This document shows, piece after piece, positions 52,531 to 62,650 of a stretch of DNA of 64,000 nt. The DNA lies in assembly GCA_033060915.1 (NCBI GenBank), contig CM065387.1:42921001-42985000 (forward strand), read 5' to 3'. Position 1 is the stretch's first letter; each line of letters opens with the position of its first letter. This stretch comes from Euryodendron excelsum (lineage: Eukaryota > Streptophyta > Magnoliopsida > Ericales > Pentaphylacaceae). The notes under the pieces were generated by a model. The model was not told the origin of the DNA and did no database searches. It was given only the letters and a program-made list of their open reading frames with translations. The translations under genes and the position numbers were made by a program.

Positions 52531-54567
52531 GTGTTTCCGCCACTCTAACGGTGTGAGTGTTTCCGCCACTCTGACGGTTTGGTGAGTGTTTCCGCCACTC
52601 TAACGGTTTTGTGAGTAGTTTTACTACTCAGACCGTCTCGAGGAATAAACTGTCTCGAGAGAGGGATTGGACTTGGAATAAGAAAGGACAATGCCCCCTA
52701 AGGGCATTTTGGTCATTTTGCCTCTATTTGGGCCTGACAGGCCCGCGAAGCTATGGAAAGACAGAATTTGGACTAGAGGATTGGTTTCGATTGGAATATG
52801 TCCATAATGACTTGAAAACAAGTCTGGACGGAGTGTAGACTGCCGAGCTGTCAAAAATGGGGTGCTTACAATTCTATGGCTCTTGCAATATTTTGGACTC
52901 AATTAAACCTGGAGTTGTTAAAAGTAGCTAAAATAAGATTTGGATCCTATTACATCACGTTCAAAAGGCTAATGAAAGTTCGAGAATGCTTACTTCAAAC
53001 TGCAGTTTTGGATGTTGGGACAACATTGGCAGAGTCACAGCATGATCGAGTATCATATGAAATTGCAATGGAAATAAAGAGCAAAGTGATGTCAGAATTG
53101 TTTTGGGGTGAAGTTCGTCGTGTTTTACAACTGACAAAACCAGTTTATGAAATGATTAGACTCACAGACCAAGAGGGACCTGTTATTGGGAAAGTTTATG
53201 AGGGAATGAACAATATGATTGGGCAAATCAAAAGCAATTTGTCTGAGGATTTTGACGGACAATACATTATTGAAACTGCTACTGAATTTATTTATGAACG
53301 CTGGCAAAAAATGAATATTAACATCCATGCTTTGGCTTATGCTCTCACTCTCAAATATTGCAATTCTGAATACCTTAAGCTTCCTCGTCTAGGTGGAGAG
53401 AAGAGAGTAACACCAGGTATAAAGTTTATTGTTTATAATTCTTTGTTCATATAAATTCTATATCATTTTTGTTTAATTATTTCACATCTGACATATATGT
53501 GTTGTTCTTGAGCACTAAACCGTATTTTTTAATTGTAACCTTATTTCTTAGATCAAGATAATGATGTTGTTGATGCGGTAGAACGTTCCTTATGGAAGTT
53601 AGCACTAGATAAAACAATGCATGACTTTTTGAGAAGCCAGTTTATAAAGTTTGTTACAAAGAAAGGAAGATTTGGTATATCACTTGCACAAAAAAAAGCA
53701 GCTAACCCAAATATAAATGTTCTAAACTGGTGGAGGTTGCATGGTGGAGATGCTCCTAATTTAAGAAGTTTGGCATCAAAGTTCTATCTCAAAGTATTAG
53801 TATTTCATCAGCTGAAAGATTTTGGAGTACATACAGTTACATTCAAAGTGTAAAGAGAAATCGATTGAACTCAACTCGAGCAGATACTTTGGTCTATATC
53901 CATTCAAATCTCAGATTGTTATCGAGGTATACTTGTTTATTTTTCCTTTGTTTTGCTTTTGTCTTCACTTCTACGTTTTAGAAAAAAATACCACTGTAGT
54001 TATGTTTTTCTGAGGTCTATGGTTTTTGTGGGTCTAATCTTTTACTTTGATTTTTGTTAGCCCAAAGATGCTAGTGGCATATGAATTTAGTAATATTAAA
54101 TAAACTTTTTGTTTTACATAAACGTAGAGTTAAATGTTCTCTTTTTTTCTAGGTACACTGAAAATTACAAGTAAGGCCCATATCGAAAATGGGATATTAA
54201 TCATGAGATCCCCATAGTTGATGAATCCATCACAAGGTTGGAAGAAATGCGTTGTGTAAGTATTTATGATAATCAAGGTCAAGAAGTTCAAAGAACACCA
54301 CGCTTATTGTTTGTAGGGCTGCATGGACAAGGCACTACACCTACAAACCAAAATGAATCAGCACACCTCTTTGGCTTTTCGTCTAAACTTGCTTCAGCTA
54401 CATGTGTTGAAGAGCAGAATACTTCCACACGAACTACTGGGCAATCAAGTATTAGGGGTTTTATGCGTGGTGGAAGAGGAGGGAGACAAGGAACTGTTGG
54501 ACAAGGTGGACATCGAAATGCTGGAGCTAGTACCTCAAATCTGAGGGGGAAAATGAAGATTGTTTAG

Positions 54568-55640
54568 TAAATCCCTTCTTTCAAGATGCATATAAACATG
54601 TGCTTATTTTGTAGGACTTGGGAGCTTACACATTCACATCTTATCTATTGTTTTGGGTACTAACATATCATGAAACAGGTATTTTGGTTAATGGTTGTTG
54701 TCTAATGTTGGTTGTCTCTAGAATTTTACTTTTTAGTGGTGGGCATGTACTCTATGATGTATAATCACCCAGAAAAACACACACACACACACACACACAT
54801 ATTAGGTGTTTACTTAATGATATACTGTATGATATTTCTCATTTATGATGTGGATGGCCATTTTGCTATAGTTATGCTTTCGAATATGATTTGACTGTTA
54901 ACATAACTACTTAACACTGCTAGTTTGTTGCTAATTATGAAAAATGGTGGTTTTTTCTTTGTCATTGTTTTTTTTGGGGTACGTCCATGTTGTTTGCTTC
55001 TAGTGCTGTGCAGCTGGCTTTTGGCAATAGATGTGGTTTGCTACAGCTCTTTCAATAGTTTTGTTCTACTTGGGCCAATGCTACTACTAAGTAGTGTTTT
55101 TGCAAGAAGTTGCAGTTTAGTGCTATTCTGCATGGTCAAAGTTTGATGTTGAAAGTCTTTTTCTTTATGCAAGGTAATTGCTACTTCCTGCTATGTTAAA
55201 TTTGGTCCATATTCAATTTTACAGAACACTATTTGCATTAGTTAGTAATATCCAAATCACTTTACTTGTAGGATATTCTAGAATATTTTTTGGGATGGAC
55301 GATTGGAACACACAAGAAACTGGTTGTAATGATTTCAACAGCATGAAAAACAGAGTAAGCTTCTATATCTATTTGCATTCACTTATTAATTACATTACAT
55401 ATAATTGTTTCTGTAAAAATTGTTATAGCATTAGCCTAATTTTATTTTGGAACAAGCATTTATGTTGGATCTCGTATGTGTCTAGTACATTTAGCCTTGA
55501 TTTAATAGTTGTTTGTTCTACATTTCTAGTCATTCATAATCTAGAAAATACAAGAAAGATTATGAGTTTGTACATAGATCCTTACAAAACTCACACAATT
55601 TTGGAGTTTAAATGTCAAACCTTAAAATATTGATTAAGAG
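54568..55640. other. 3' region of the hAT element, no gene seen
   Basis: Contains an (AC)n microsatellite (about 54,778-54,800). Short open frames have no recognisable domain. Probably 3' untranslated and non-coding transposon sequence. Confidence 0.45.
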
Positions 55641-56009
55641 TTCTTTGTTCAAGTCTGCTAGTGAATCTTCCCCTTAAGGACCTAAACGTTTCTAACACGT
55701 TTCCCACGAGTTTCTTATGCGTTTCTTGTGCACTTCTTATAAGGATTTAAATAAAATTCTCATTAGTTTCCTCATAGTTTCTCATTAAGTTTTAATTCAA
55801 TATTCACTAAGTTTTCATAAAGTATCCCTTAAAGGATTCATATAAGTTTCCATTGAACTTTTTAAAAGTTTCGCTTAAGTTTCATAAAAGTGTCTTACTA
55901 AGATTCCTGTTAAGTTTTCCATTCAATTCTTGATCGTTTCCCCACTTCCCGTTTCCCCTAACGTCTCCCGCTTCTACTTCCGCTTCCGCTTCCTATTTTG
56001 GCAACTATG
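55641..56009 (-). repeat. Right subterminal motif array of the hAT element
   Basis: Read on the minus strand from the CATAGTTG end: GGAAGCGG triplets, then GGGAAACG, GGAAACTT and AGAAACGTTT motifs every 15-30 bases. They mirror the array at the left end. Confidence 0.65.
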
Positions 56010-56041
56010 GTCCAGAGATGAGGATAAACTTCTATTAATAT

Positions 56042-57197
56042 TGTTAGAAAAATATGGGTGTTAAACCCATTGTTTTGTCAATTTTTGAGTCAATATAAGA
56101 GTATGACTCATACCTCCTTTGTGCTAGATCATTGGTGCGTTGGATTCACCTCTATGAAGAGATGAATTTAGACTATTTACTTGCTCAAATTCTTGTAAGA
56201 TTGAATGAGTTATTGGCCTCCAAAGTCACCCCCTTAAATATGGGTTATGTAGTTGAAAGTGAGTTCTCCCACATTGATTTGTTATGGAAAACATGTTGTG
56301 CATATATAACTCAAGTTTGGAATAAAGTTTGGGCCCCAAGGGGCACCCCATTTTTGTGGAAGGGGGAGTATCTATGGAACCCATGGGTTGACCTAATACT
56401 CCATACACGCGCGCGCCGCCACCCGCTTGCCCGAGGCATTGGTTCGGTTCTTATTTTTTTGGGCCAGAGTTGGATTTAAATTAATTAATTAATTTTATTT
56501 TTGACCATTGACTGAATAGATGTGTTTGTTGACTGGTGCCATTCTGGCGAAGTGATGTGTCCCTCCGGTAAGGGACTATTTGGCTGTTGGTACCTATTCG
56601 AACCAATACAATGAACAGACACTTGGGATCTATAAATAGAGCTGAATCCTTCATTCATTTTTACGATTTATTTTTTCTAAAATTGCATTGCATAGATTTT
56701 TCTACATTGCATCTTCTTCCTCCTCCCATTATCCGAGAGAGTTCAGAATCATCTGGTTTTCGCCGAGCAGATTCTATTGAAGTGCTGCTTAGAATCTGCT
56801 GAGATCATTTCATTCTAAGACACAGACACCCATCTTCCCGTGAGCACCTGTGGGGCGAATCTATCTTTAAGGAGAGAATGTTACACACTCGACTCAATCT
56901 AATTTTCAATTCTTCGATCTTCTGTTCATATTCAAGATTTCTGATTTAAATACGATAACCGGGTACGTTGTTTAAGTTTTGTATCATTATTTTCATAATT
57001 GCTTCTAGTTGATTGCTAGTTTTGTACTAGTTCCATTAATTGATTAGAAAACTTATTACACACACAATTTAATCTGGAAGCATTATTTCCAAGAATCTTA
57101 AAAACAAATTCTATTCCTATTTTAACTGTAATTAGTGTCGTGTTATTTTGTTTCTGAATTAGTGTTCAAATTTTGTGTAAAATTATTTAATTCAGAA
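56042..57197 (+). repeat. 5' LTR and leader of the copia element
   Basis: The first 248 bases match the truncated 3' LTR. A TATA box, TATAAATA at 56631-56638, lies downstream of an AACCAATA motif (CCAAT-like). The 3' border of the LTR cannot be fixed because the other LTR is truncated, and no clear primer-binding site is seen before gag. Confidence 0.75.
56631..56638 (+). promoter_or_regulatory. TATA box in the copia 5' LTR
   Basis: TATAAATA, about 30 bases after a CAAT-like AACCAATACAATG; the best promoter candidate of the element. Confidence 0.5.
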
Positions 57198-60100
57198 ATG
57201 GCTGATATTACTCTTACTCCTACTGTGATTGCGACACATGTGCCGACACTGATTGTGTTGGTGAATCACATGCATACACTGACTGTGTCGGTGAATCATG
57301 GAGAAAAGCTAAAGAAGTTCAATGGAATTGATTTCAAAAGGTGGCAAAAGAAGATGTTGTTCTACTTGACGATTTTGAACTTGGAGAACTTTCTTCGTGA
57401 AGATGTTCCTACTCTAAAAGAGGATGAGTCTGATTAGCAAGTAGTTGCGGCGGTGGAAGCATGGAAACATGCCAACTTCGTATGTAAGAATTACATCCTC
57501 AATAGGCTGGATAATACACTCTACAACGTGTATTGTGCCGTGCAAATGACTAAAAAATTGTGGGAATCTCTAGACAAGAAGTACAAGATGGAAGATGTCA
57601 GCTCAAAGAAATTTGTGGTCGGTAAGTTCCTAGATTACGAAATGTTTGATTCTAAAACAGTTATTAGCCAGGTGTAGGATTTCCAAGTTATACTTTATGA
57701 CATCCACGCCGAAGGCACAGTACTGAGTGAATCTTTCCAAGTGGCTGCAATAATTGAAAAATTGCTGCTGTCCTAGAAAGAATTCAAAAACTATGTGAAG
57801 CATTAGTGCAAGGAGATGAGGCTTGAGAAACTCATCGTTATGCTAAGAATTGAGGAAGATAACCGTGCTTCTAAGAAGAAGTTTGTCAACACCTCTATGG
57901 TGTCAAAGGCAAACGTGGTGGAGCAAGCCAAACTTAATAACAATAAGCAAACGCATGATGGCTAAGGATCCAACCGAGGTTCTAATGGTGGCAATTTCAA
58001 AAGGTTCAAGGGGAAATGCTATGTCTGCAACAAAATTGGGCATAGAGCCTAGGATTGCCGCAAGCGTAAAGATCTTGAGAAGAGCAAGGATCAAGAGAAC
58101 CACAAGAAGAAATCTGCTCAAGCCAAAGTGATCGAGGATCTCTATGCTAATGTGGAAGACCTAAATCTCTCCGCCATAGTTTCTGAGGTAAACTTGATTA
58201 GCAATACCAAGGAATGGTGGGTGGACACTCGGGACACTCGTCACATCTGTACCAACAAATGGATGTTCACATCTTACTAACTATTGGTTGGTAAACAACT
58301 CTACATGGGCAACTCGGCAACCTCGAAGGTTGAAGGTTAAGGGAAGATCGTTTTGAAAATGACTTCCGACAGATAACTTACTCTCAATGAGGTGTTCTAT
58401 ATGCCAGACATTCGCAAGACTTTAGTCTCTGTTTCATTGTTGAGTAAGAAGGGCTTTATGTTGGGTGTTTAAGAGTGATAAGTTTGTACGTACTAAGTGG
58501 GGAAGGTTTGTGGGAAAGGGTTATCTGAGCTATGGGCTCTTCAAACTAAATGTAATAACTGTGGGTCCTAAGCCTTCTAGGAATAATATTACATCTTTTA
58601 TTTACTTGCTTGAGTCTTCAAATGTATGGTATGGTAGATTAGGTTATGTTAATTTTGATACTATGTGTAGATTAGTTAATTTAGAGTTATTGCCTAAACT
58701 TATTTTCGATGCCAATCATAAATGTCTAACTTGCGTTGAGGCAAAGTTGACTAGAATTCTGCTTAAATCAATTGAAAGAAGTATAAATCACTTGAACTAA
58801 TTCATAGTGATGTTTATGACTTGAAATATATTTAAACTCGAGATGGGAAAAAGTACTTCATAACTTTCATTGATGATTGCACTCGCTACTGTCAAGTCTA
58901 CTTAATGAGAAGTAAAGATGAAGCAATATACATGTTTATACAATAAAAGAGTGAAGTTGAGAATTAACTTAGCAAAAAGATTAAGGTGTTGAGAAGTGAT
59001 AGAGGTGGCGAGTATGAAGCATCATTTGCACAATTATGTGCTGAATATGGTATTATATGTCAAATCACTGCACCTTATTCATCTCAGCAGAATGGAGTTG
59101 CTGAGTAGAAGAATCGCACTCTGAAAGAGATGATGAATGCTATGTTGATAAGTTTTGGGGCACCCCAGCAGTTGTGGGGGGAAGCTTTGCTATCCACCAA
59201 CTATGTTCTCAACAAGATACCCCATAAGAAACTTAGCAAAACCCCTTATGAGTTGTGGAAATGTGGAGAGTCTTCTTATAAATACTTGAAAGTATGGGAT
59301 TGTTTGGCTAAGGTAGCTGTCCCTTTACCTAAAAAGGTAAAATTAGGACCACAGACAGTTGCTTGTATATTTATTGGCTATGCTAGCATAGTAGTGCATA
59401 TCGGTTTTTGGTTCACAAGTCTAAAATAGGAGATATTCATGTGAATACAATAATGGAGTCTAGGAAAATGTCCTTCTTTGAGGAGGAGTTTCTGTATAAA
59501 TCTACACATGAATCAAGTTCGCTTAAATGTGAATACATTAATGGAGTCTAGGAATGTGTCCTTCTTTGAGGAGGAGTTTCTGTATAAATCTACAAGTGAA
59601 TCAAGTTCGCTTAAATGGACTCGTGATAATATTATAGATCAAGACCATGGGTCTGTGGATAAAGGAAACGACATTGAACCTAGATGAGGTAAAAGGACAA
59701 AGGTTGCAAAATCTTTCAGTCCTAATTTTCTATCATTTTTGTTAGAAAATGAACCTCAGAGTTACAAAGAAGCAATGTCCTCTCCGAAAGCCCCTTTTGG
59801 AAAGAGGTTATCTATAGTGAAGTTGAATCAATTCTGCAGAATCATACGTGGAAACTAGTGGATCTATCACCTAGTAACAAACCCCTTGAATACAAGTGGA
59901 TATTCAAGAGGAAGATGAAAGCAAATGGTTCAATTGATAAGTATAAGGCAAGACTTATAGTCAAAGGCTACAAATAGACCGAATGAGTGGATTACTTCGA
60001 TACATATTCTTCTGTAACCAGAATAACATCCATATGTATTCTGATAGCCTTTGCGGCTTTACATAATCTTGATATACATCAAATGAATGTTAAGACAACA

Positions 60101-61290
60101 TTCTTTAATGGAGATTTGAATGAGGAGATTTATATGGAGCAATCTGAAGGGTTCATTGTTCCTGGCAAAGAGAAAAAGGTATGCAAACTTGTTAAGTCTC
60201 TGTACGGATTGAAATAAGCTCCTAAACAATGGTATAAGAAGTTTGACAATGCTATGCTGTCAAACGGTTTCAAGATAAATGAATGCGACAAGTGTGCCAC
60301 GTGAAGAACACTTCTAATGGTTATGTCATTATTTGTCTTTATGTAGATGATATGATTATCATTGATAGCAATAACAATGTCATTAAAGCTACAAAGAAAC
60401 TGTTGAACAGTAAGTTTGACATGAATGATCTAGGTTTTGCAGATGTTATAATTGACATTAAGATTACTAAAACATCTGATGGATATGCGTTATCACAAAC
60501 CCATTATATTGTGAAGATACTTGATAAGTTTAGTAAGTCTGATAACGATCTAGCAAAAACACCCATAAATGGTAATCTACCTCTATACAAGAACGACGGG
60601 GAGAGCATATCCCAATTAGAATACTCATGGATAATTGACAGTTTAGTGTATCTCATGAATTGCACACGTTCAAATATTGCTTATATGGTAAGCAAACTGA
60701 GTAGATATACAAGTAACCCAGAGACAAACCATTGGAAGGCCATAGTTAGGGTTCTCAGGTTTCTGAGACACACCTTGAATTATGGGCTGCTTTATATAAG
60801 ATATCTAGCTGTTGTAGAAAGCTACACAGACGCAAATGGGATATCTGACACTAGAGACTCCAAATCCACAAGTGGATATGTGTTTGCTCTAGGAGGCGCA
60901 GCAATATCTTAGAAATTCTCAAAACAAACTTGCATAGCTAGATTCATCACGGAATCTGAATTTATTGCTTTAGACAAAGCAGGAGAAGAAGCAGAATGGC
61001 TTCAGAATTTTTTGGAGGATATTCTTGTGTGGCCTAAACATGTCTCTGCTATCTGTATACATTGCAATAGTCAATGTGCAATAGCAAGCGCACAAAACCA
61101 CATGGATAATAGGAAGTCACGACATATACGCCAATGACACAACACTGTGAGACAAATGCTTTCAAATGGAATTATATCCATCGATTACATCAAGTCTATG
61201 GATAACATTACAGATCTGCTTACAAAAGGCTTGACGAAAGATCAAATGGAGAATTCATTGAGGGGAATGGGCCTTAAGCCTATGACTTAA
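57198..61290 (+). pseudogene. copia gag-pol polyprotein, broken
   Basis: Gag starts at ATG 57198 ('MADITLTPTVIATHV'; 'KKFNGIDFKRWQKKMLFYLT'), with UBN2-like continuation 'LWESLDKKYKMEDVSSKKF' and zinc knuckle 'CYVCNKIGH'. The protease has 'WWVDTRDTRHICT', where the usual DTG/DSG glycine is Arg. Then come the integrase core 'FIDDCTRYCQVYLM', 'LRSDRGGEY' and 'QNGVAE', the RT ('MNVKTTFFNGDLNEEIYMEQ'; catalytic 'CLYVDDMIII' near 60,340) and the RNase H ('ESYTDANG'; 'TESEFIALDKAGEEAEWL'). It ends at 61,290. More than ten stops occur. Several match a C-to-T or G-to-A change (for example 'GLK-stop-APKQW' for Gln, 'AIS-stop-K' for Trp, 'IRQ-stop-HNTVRQ' for Arg). Frameshifts occur around 58,460, 59,400 and 60,290. 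Confidence 0.9.
59441..59615 (+). repeat. 88-bp tandem duplication inside copia pol
   Basis: GTGAATACAATAATGGAGTC and the rest of the unit is repeated from 59529 with a 2-base difference in length. It lies between integrase and RT, is specific to this copy and shifts the frame. Confidence 0.9.
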
Positions 61291-61882
61291 AAGTCGCAAT
61301 AATGGCAACCCAACCTAGTTGACTAGAGATCCCAAGATCTAGATTCAACTGGACAATTGAATTGTGCGTGACTTGGGACAAATCACTGAAGAACTCGTTC
61401 CACTATCCATTTATATGATGAAATAGTGATAACCTGTAGTAATTGAACACGATGAGCTTAACTCTTAATGATTCTTATACCTTGGGAATTCCAAGTGGAG
61501 TATAGCATGATACTTTTAATAAGAGATCACCTATATGAGAAAATTTTAAGGCTAATTTCTGTAGAGTGCTCATGAATCTACCAGGCATTGTTCAGGGCCA
61601 AAATGAACACAATCGAAGGGATCACTAAATGATTGGAAAGGAACCGTATGACTACTATTGTCTTGATTTATGCAAACGATTGAACAATTTAAGACATCAT
61701 GTTCACTGGTTAGCCAAATAAACCCGATGACATTTCACCAAGGAAGGTTCAAAGCCAAAAGCCACCTTTTTCAATGCGGCAACTTTCCACCTATACTCTC
61801 TCTCTCTCTCTCTGTGTCTCTGTCGAGTTTGCATTCTCGTTTGCATTTTTCATTTCCAGCCAATCACATTCATGTGGGGGAC
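61291..61882 (+). other. 3' untranslated region of the copia element
   Basis: Non-coding, with a CT microsatellite (about 61,798-61,815). It ends in GTGGGGGAC, the probable polypurine tract just before the 3' LTR at 61,883. Confidence 0.6.
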
Positions 61883-62130
61883 TGTTAGAAAAACATGGGT
61901 ATTAAACCCATTGTTTTGTTCATCTTTGAGCCAATATAAGAGTGGGACATATACCTCCTTTGTATTGGGTCATTGGTGCATTGGATTCACCTCTATGAGG
62001 AAATAAATATAGACTATTTACTTGCTCAAATCCGTGTAGGATTGAATGAGTTATTGGCCTCCAAAGTCACTCCCTTGAATATGGGTTATGTAGTTGAAAG
62101 TGAGTTATCCCACATTAATTTATTATGAAA

Positions 62131-62650
62131 AATGAATGAATGAACCAACTTGGGATATAACTAAGGTAGAGATTAGTGCGTCCGGAGATAAGGATAAGCT
62201 TCTATTGATATGAACTAATTAATTTAAATGAACTATTAGTAAATAAGGCTTACAAGTCCAGTTGAGGAGCGTTTTGATTGTGAAGATTAGAAAAAGACTA
62301 ACAATAGTGGAAAGTATGCCCAAAATTCTTGAAATAGGTACACCTTTGAGGTCTCCATGGAACCTCCACTTCGATTTCATACGTTCATCATACCCCAACT
62401 TAAGATTATTTATCTTTGGAATGTCATACGAAGTTTGAATTTTGGTACAAATCCAAATATAAGTTAATCTACTTCTCTATTGAGTTAGTTCGTCAAGATA
62501 CTAATACAACTTGCGATAAAACTCAAAGCATTGATCTCCAGTCAGTGTATATATTGTAAAAGTTGATCCACTTGGGCTTTTTTTTTTATTTTTTTTAATT
62601 TTTTTATATTTATAGTCACTCGTAAACGACATACTTTAAGTGAGCTCGGA
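62131..62650 (+). repeat. Segmental duplication, copy F''
   Basis: Matches copy F from about 30,779 to 31,230 (GAATGAACCAACTTGGGATA; GAGATTAGTGCGTCCGGAG). It has the intact hAT target site GTCCGGAG at 62,181, and follows the broken copia LTR without a spacer. Confidence 0.8.

Larger units (their letters stand above)
47290..52870 (+). mobile_element. Large non-coding LTR element (same family as 7,059-12,324) inside the hAT transposase
   Basis: Starts TGTCGCGCC and ends GGGGTGCTTACA, flanked by ATTGT (47285-47289) and ATTCT (52871-52875), a 5-bp duplication with one mismatch. At 5,581 bp it holds no gag or pol and no pair of internal LTRs. 'GGAGTCGCCACCTAACTTG' near the start, 'TTGCCTACGTATCC' near 48,070, a very purine-rich middle (48.2-49.9 kb) and tandem repeats in the last third are its landmarks. 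A solo LTR of an Ogre-like Tat element is the best explanation I have; a LARD-type element is the alternative. It separates two halves of one transposase exon. Confidence 0.75.
46159..54567 (+). pseudogene. hAT transposase (BED zinc finger, DUF659, hAT dimerisation domain), broken and split
   Basis: Exons: 46159-47289, continuing after the LTR insertion at 52871-53416; then 53552-53936 and 54153-54567, all with GT-AG borders. The start is ATG 46160. An acidic N terminus is followed by a BED-type zinc finger ('FKCKHCKIFYQGSYTRVYAH'). Next comes the DUF659/RNase H-like core with likely catalytic Asp residues in 'VSNGWTD' and 'IITDNASNCK' and the C-x-x-H of 'SPCVVHILNL'. The C-terminal dimerisation region is 'NVLNWWRLHGGDAPNLRSLA' and, after a frameshift, 'SAERFWSTYSYIHSVKRNRL'. 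The tail is Gly/Arg-rich. Damage: a frameshift near 46,830, the 5.58 kb insertion at 47,290 between 'YITNH' and 'SMALAIF', a frameshift near 53,785 and an in-frame TAA near 54,171. The product would bind the element ends and catalyse excision. Confidence 0.88.
32486..56009 (+). mobile_element. hAT DNA transposon, ~6.9 kb, expanded to 23.5 kb by three nested insertions
   Basis: The left end is CATAGTTG at 32486 and the right end is CAACTATG at 56009, an 8-bp terminal inverted repeat. Flanks GTTCAGAG (32478-32485) and GTCCAGAG (56010-56017) form an 8-bp duplication with one mismatch, the length typical of hAT elements. Undisturbed copies of the target occur at 30,826 and 62,181. Both ends carry several hundred bases of degenerate GAAACTTTT/GGAAACG-type motifs in mirrored orientation, like the subterminal motif clusters of Ac-like elements. 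The transposase (46,159-54,567) is inside. Removing the PIF-like element, the gypsy element and the 5.6 kb LTR element with their duplications leaves about 6.9 kb. The transposase is frameshifted, so the element is no longer autonomous. Confidence 0.75.
56042..62130 (+). mobile_element. Ty1/copia retrotransposon, decayed, with truncated 3' LTR
   Basis: The 5' LTR begins TGTTAGAAAAA at 56042 and the 3' LTR begins with the same bases at 61883. gag, protease, integrase, RT and RNase H are in copia order (integrase before RT). The 3' LTR is cut after about 248 bases at GAAAA and followed directly by duplicated segment F''. It therefore has no right-hand target duplication. Many stops and frameshifts make it inactive. 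The gag resembles Tork/TNT1-type elements, but the lineage is a guess. Confidence 0.9.

Noticed and set aside
52169..52569. Overlapping repetitive open frames of 110-124 codons on both strands
   Set aside because: They follow from the 81-bp period being divisible by three and the absence of stops in one unit; there is no start context or domain.
51880..52625. CRISPR-like look of short regular repeats
   Set aside because: Units are contiguous tandem copies without unique spacers, in a plant LTR element.
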